The notes beneath the pieces were generated by a model. That model did no database searches. It was not told the DNA's origin and saw nothing but the letters and a program-made list of their open reading frames with translations. A program made the position numbers and the translations under genes. Below are positions 18,369 to 22,138 of a DNA stretch of 22,138 nucleotides, in pieces (position 1 is the first letter of the stretch; the number at the start of each line of letters is the position of its first letter). This stretch comes from Spirogloea muscicola. Its lineage: Eukaryota; Streptophyta; Zygnematophyceae; Spirogloeales; Spirogloeaceae. The DNA is taken from the NCBI GenBank assembly GCA_009602725.1, contig WELB01000025.1, forward strand, positions 795,226 through 817,363. The letters are read 5' to 3'.

Positions 18369-21300
18369 TCAGACATGGTCTGCTCGCTCCCGGGCCATCC
18401 CCCCATTAGACAGCTCGTCATCCGGAGTCACGCCGGTTGTTCGCACGTGGTGCCCAACAGCCGCCTGCTGCTTCCTGAAGTGATCAGGGGCATACAGCTT
18501 CATTCCGGCCTCCTCACCATTGTACGCAGAGCTGCCACAAAGGTGCAAGAGATGTCAGCAAAAAGATACAGCTAGCTTCAGATGTCACTTGCTAATTACA
18601 CTGGAGTACTTCTGTAGGTACAGAGAGTCGCCAAGGCGAATCTGGCTCACAAACACTGCGCTTGCAGAAATGTAGAAGCACGCCGCAAGCCGCCACCATC
18701 TAAGAGCTCTTGCGAGCCGCCGCAGTGCTGCTGCATGGCACACTTGCAGTTGCTGCTGCAGTGACGGCTCCTCACCCTCCGTGCCGCGTGGTGTCCATGC
18801 CAGCAATCTCGTCATCCGGTGAAATGCGGAGGAGGTTGAAGCGGTGGAGGAGGAAGAAGAGGGGGCCCATAGTGACCGAAACCCAAGCCACGACGCAGAT
18901 AATGAGGAGGAGCTGCGCAGCCAAGAGCTTGCCGCCGCCACCCTGAAGGAGGCCATACGGTGTCCCGCTGCCCCGACTGTACGCCTGCAACCATCACGGC
19001 ATCAAGCATCTGCTATTACTGGGGTGTATACTAAGAACGGCTACCGACTAACTCTGCACGCCTTCCTTGACAAGGTTGGCAAGCAGTATTAACAAAGGCA
19101 CCTTATAGAACGTAAAGTCTGCAGCTCTTGCATTTCGATTAATGGGAGGCTCACTCACCTCCATCACGAATTCCTTCTTGGCCAGCAGGCCGACACAGAT
19201 GAGGCCCCAGGCCCCACAGCCGCCGTGCAGCTGCGCAGCCTGCAGGGGGTCATCAAACTGCACCCAGCACCAGAGGCAGCCCTTAGATCAGCTTATACAA
19301 TCTGCACTCAGGGCTTGTAGGAGCTTTGACTTCCTTCCGAAAAGGACTTGCCAATGTCACATGACTTGCCAAAGTCAGACCCCGAAATCACCAGAGAGAC
19401 TACTGGGCCTAGCATGGAGGAGTTGAGGCGTACTTACGTGGAGCTTCTCGCTCAGCAATACAAGGCCCATCAGGACCCAGGCCGCCACAAATCTGCACAT
19501 TAAGACCGAGGCAGCAGCCTGTGAGGGTGCCATTGGCAGCGGCACCACATTGAGAGGTGAAGTGCAAGGATGTCAACGCACAACTACGAGGTACAAAAAG
19601 CTGCTGCGAAGAGGACAATGTCAGGTCTCTATCTGAGTGCACCCGCAGAGGATGGCAGCCCAGGGCTCAAGCACGTGGCAGCCAGCGGTGATGGCTGCAA
19701 AGCCACCTAAGAGGCCATTGCAAACGTCGAGCACACTCCAGTGGCCGTCAAGCGCGCGCTTTCCAAAGAGTGTGGTGACGGCTGCCGCCGACCCCGCGAG
19801 CGTCGTTGTCACCGCCGCCCGGCCGATGAAGGTCCAGTTGCCCTGTCACACCAGCAAGGCTAGCAGCGCTTAGAGCAAGCGCCAATGCCCAGACTTTTGC
19901 GATTGCAGCAAAATCATGGCCAGCTTGAATTCAGCAGCTCTCATTTGCAAGTCTGTCTGCAAGCTTGTAAGCAATTGCCATGCGAGGTGCAGATGGAAGT
20001 CGGGCTAGTTTTGAATGGAAGTCAAAGTGTGAGCAAGGGTTAGCAAAGAGAGCAGAAGAGTTCCTGTACACTGACCTGAGTGTCCGTATAATTGGGCGTG
20101 ATACGGAGGAACGAGCCGGGGTTGAATCCATACCAGCCGAACCAGAGCAAGAACGTGCCGAGCACCACCAATGCCGCACTGTGTGCCTTCATGCTCACCA
20201 CCTAAGCTTCCACATTGCCGTCATTGCCGCAGCATGGATGAGGTCGTGGCCAGAGGGGCGACTGCGGTCGGTGACAGCCGTGAGGCACGCCACTGTGATA
20301 GCATGCGTGGTGAGGAAGCCACCCAGACTTGCCACACTTGTAGATGCAAATATGACACTTAGTGCTTAAATTGAGAATGATCATGGCCGCATTTGGTGGG
20401 TGGTAGATGCTGGTGGGCCCACCTTGCCACCCTTGTCGAAACGGCCAATGCGGGGGCCCTCAATGAGAGCGCCCCAGAGGCCCGCGATGCCGCCAACCAT
20501 GTGCACAACGCCGGAGCCCGCCCAATCCATGGCACCAGTGCGGAAGAGCAGCTGGTCTGTGTTGGTCGCAGATAACCAGCCGTCCGCCGACCACACCCAG
20601 TGTGACACAATTGGATACACAAAGCCCGTGAGGAAGCACGAGTAGATGAGGTATGCCGAGAATTGCGTGCGCTCGGCGATTGAGCCCGACGTGATGCCCG
20701 CCGCTGCAATGGCAAAGGCCCACTGCACGCGCGCACAGCAGTGAGGCAGGAGAGGTGAAGAAATATGAGTCGAGGAGAAGCAAATGGGGGACTTTTAGGA
20801 GGGCCGCGGAGGGAGGGGGGGAAAGGGAGGTGGAGGAAGGAGGTGAGACAGCTGGTGAAGGTAGGGAGTGAGAGAGAGAACAGAGAGAGAAAGTGACGAA
20901 AGAAACGGCAGGAGTAACGAGAGGCCAAGGTCGTCAGTCGATTCGCGGCCGTCCAACCGCGGCCAATGCGAGAGCTTGCAAAGTGTGCGCCTCGGCAGAG
21001 GCGGTGCTGGGAGTGCTGCGGCGAGCCCCACAGACCTGGAAGAGGAAGAAGCTGTAGTCGAAGGTGTTGTGATAGTCGGGGACGTGGTGCAGGGCGAAGT
21101 AGTTGGTGCCGATGAAGCCGTTGCGGTTGGCGCCCCGGCCGAACGCAAAGCCGAAGCCGAAGAGGTAGTAGGAGAGGCCGCCGCAGGCAGCGTCCAGCAG
21201 GTTGGTGAGCATGATGTTCATCGTGTTCTTGGCCCGCACCGTGCCCGCGCACAGCATCGCGAAGCCCAGCTGCCCTCTCCCCACCAACGCGCGGCTCGTC

Positions 21301-21606
21301 AGGCCGGGTCCCACTTGCAATGTCGCCCGCATTGTCAGGCGGACACCGCCGGGACCCGGCAATGGGTGCCGGCGGGGGCTGGGAGGGAGGCGCGACCTGC
21401 ATGGCGAAGACGAGGTAGGCAGAGAAGAGGAGGAAGGTGTTGTCGAGCGCAATCTGGGTCCACTGCAGCTGGACGCCCAGCAGGTCGAGCTTGGAGCAGA
21501 GGAGCTGCGCAGCGGGGCCGCCCGCGGCCGCCGTCAGGTTGGCCAGCTCCCCGGCCTGGCACTGGAACGGGTACGAGTACAGCGTCGGCGCCGCGTACGA
21601 CGCCAT
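18369..21606 (-). CDS. AMT1: AMT1-type ammonium transporter
   Basis: Trimeric plasma-membrane ammonium transporter of the plant AMT1 class, usually 11 membrane segments per subunit. Exons: 21606-21397, 21269-21036, 20722-20423, 20201-20076, 19842-19643, 19492-19438, 19257-19159, 18984-18776, 18531-18369; 531 aa. In order: [45 protein letters not shown], the family signature [13 protein letters not shown] with pore His222, [40 protein letters not shown], and [12 protein letters not shown] with the second pore His386. The C-terminal GMDTTRHGG has Thr474 where plant AMT1 proteins carry the inhibitory phosphorylation site. The last exon adds a 53-residue hydrophilic tail, joined in phase 2 ([13 protein letters not shown]). 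Without that splice the frame would stop right after RHGG. All nine exons join in frame. The start codon follows a long GGC tract. Confidence 0.95.
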
Positions 21607-21626
21607 GGCGGCGACAGGACGGCGAG

Positions 21627-21627
<1 letters not shown>

Positions 21628-21659
<32 letters not shown>

Positions 21660-21672
21660 TCCGCCGCCGCCG
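21628..21672. repeat. GGC/GCC triplet tract in the AMT1 5' UTR
   Basis: Nearly uninterrupted CCG triplets on the plus strand end about 20 nt upstream of the AMT1 ATG. In RNA this is a GGC run next to the start codon. Confidence 0.85.
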
Positions 21673-21883
21673 CAAGGGGAATGGGATTGGGGGGGTGTGT
21701 TCTGGCGGCGGGAGGGGGCGGCTAAGGGTTTACATACGGCGGAGGGGGGGAGTGGAAGAAAGCGGCTGCTGATATGAAAGAATCGGCTGTGAAATGCCAG
21801 CCAGATGCATACAGGTGTTCATGACGGAGCCAAAGGCTAGGCAGACAGGGCGCCCTTAATACCCCCGTGTCAGCAGTAGGAAG

Positions 21884-21990
21884 TCAGATGAGCTGAGGGG
21901 AGGAAGAGCAACCCCGCTGCGCAAGCCAGAGGCTGCTGCAAGGGCGCGACCAGCGCGGCGGTGCAAAGCAAGCGCTTGGGAGCGCTGCAG
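21884..21990. repeat. Dispersed repeat copy upstream of AMT1
   Basis: Second copy of the element at 17829-17930. It begins with the same AAGTCAGATGAGCTGAGGGG and continues through GAGGCTGCTGCAAG and GCAAGCG. It lies about 280-380 nt upstream of the AMT1 start. Confidence 0.75.
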
Positions 21991-22138
21991 GGACATAGAC
22001 AGTCGCATACGGTAGCAGGACACCAGACCCAAAGGCACCGAGCCACCGGGAAGGGCAGCACCCTGCTCCCGGCGCCGCTGGTCAGCTTGAGAGGCCAGCA
22101 GCGAAAGTAACGAGGACCACCGACCCCCGTAACACCCA

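Larger units (their letters stand above)
21607..22138. promoter_or_regulatory. AMT1 upstream region
   Basis: No gene. Going upstream from the ATG: a GGC/GCC triplet tract (21628-21672), a telo-box-like AAACCCT on the coding strand (21731-21725), a GGCTG-N8-CAGCC inverted repeat (21785-21802), and the dispersed repeat copy (about 21884-21990). A short minus-strand frame (22038-21856) crosses the repeat and is not convincing. Confidence 0.55.

Noticed and set aside
20359-21675. 438-codon minus-strand frame over AMT1 exons 1-3
   Set aside because: It matches AMT1 only at its start; beyond 21397 it runs into intron and wrong frames of later exons.
1-22138. CRISPR array, bacterial operon, phage or transposase signatures
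   Set aside because: None seen. Gene structure is spliced and eukaryotic, and no transposase or reverse-transcriptase motifs were found in any frame.

Overview
This is eukaryotic nuclear DNA, most likely from a green alga (Chlorophyta), though the species cannot be named from the sequence. Four things point there: a phosphoenolpyruvate/phosphate translocator with a plastid-type N-terminus, a plant AMT1-type ammonium transporter, a FLOE/DUF1421 protein of the green lineage, and the green-algal poly(A) signal TGTAA downstream of four of the six genes. The genes are densely interrupted: I placed 38 introns in six genes by matching reading frames across splice sites. About 84% of these introns are in phase 0, and three have GC-AG borders.

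Layout, left to right: (1) 1-757, minus strand, pieces of an unrecognised gene running off the left edge (weak). (2) 1377-4004, minus, a UAA-family nucleotide-sugar/PAPS transporter, 7 exons, 419 aa. (3) 5405-8303, minus, a plastid phosphoenolpyruvate/phosphate translocator, 9 exons, with an assembly gap and a 48-nt homopolymer in exon 1. (4) 9428-10201, minus, an acylphosphatase with a presequence-like N-terminus, 2 exons, about 194 aa. (5) 10701-14143, plus, a FLOE-type prion-like protein, 9 exons, 648 aa, divergent from the acylphosphatase across about 500 bp. (6) 14750-17278, minus, a probable plastid protein of unknown function, 8 exons, convergent with FLOE. (7) 18369-21606, minus, an AMT1 ammonium transporter, 9 exons, 531 aa.

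There is no operon logic. Three genes are membrane transporters for PAPS or nucleotide sugars, PEP and ammonium. Two others look plastid- or organelle-targeted, and one encodes a low-complexity condensate-type protein. GC-rich (CGG)n/(GCC)n tracts lie at or close to the start of each of the six genes, and all three assembly Ns (4448, 8199, 17134) fall in such DNA.

Points most worth a second look: the FLOE homologue, whose nine exons are all multiples of three; three GC-AG introns fixed by exact reading-frame matches; diverged homologous DNA and a shared GGCTG-N8-CAGCC element upstream of both the AMT1 gene and the unknown plastid gene; a tRNA-like fragment in FLOE intron 1; and the conserved but uncharacterised plastid protein. 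All splice sites are hand-placed and no transcript data were available.
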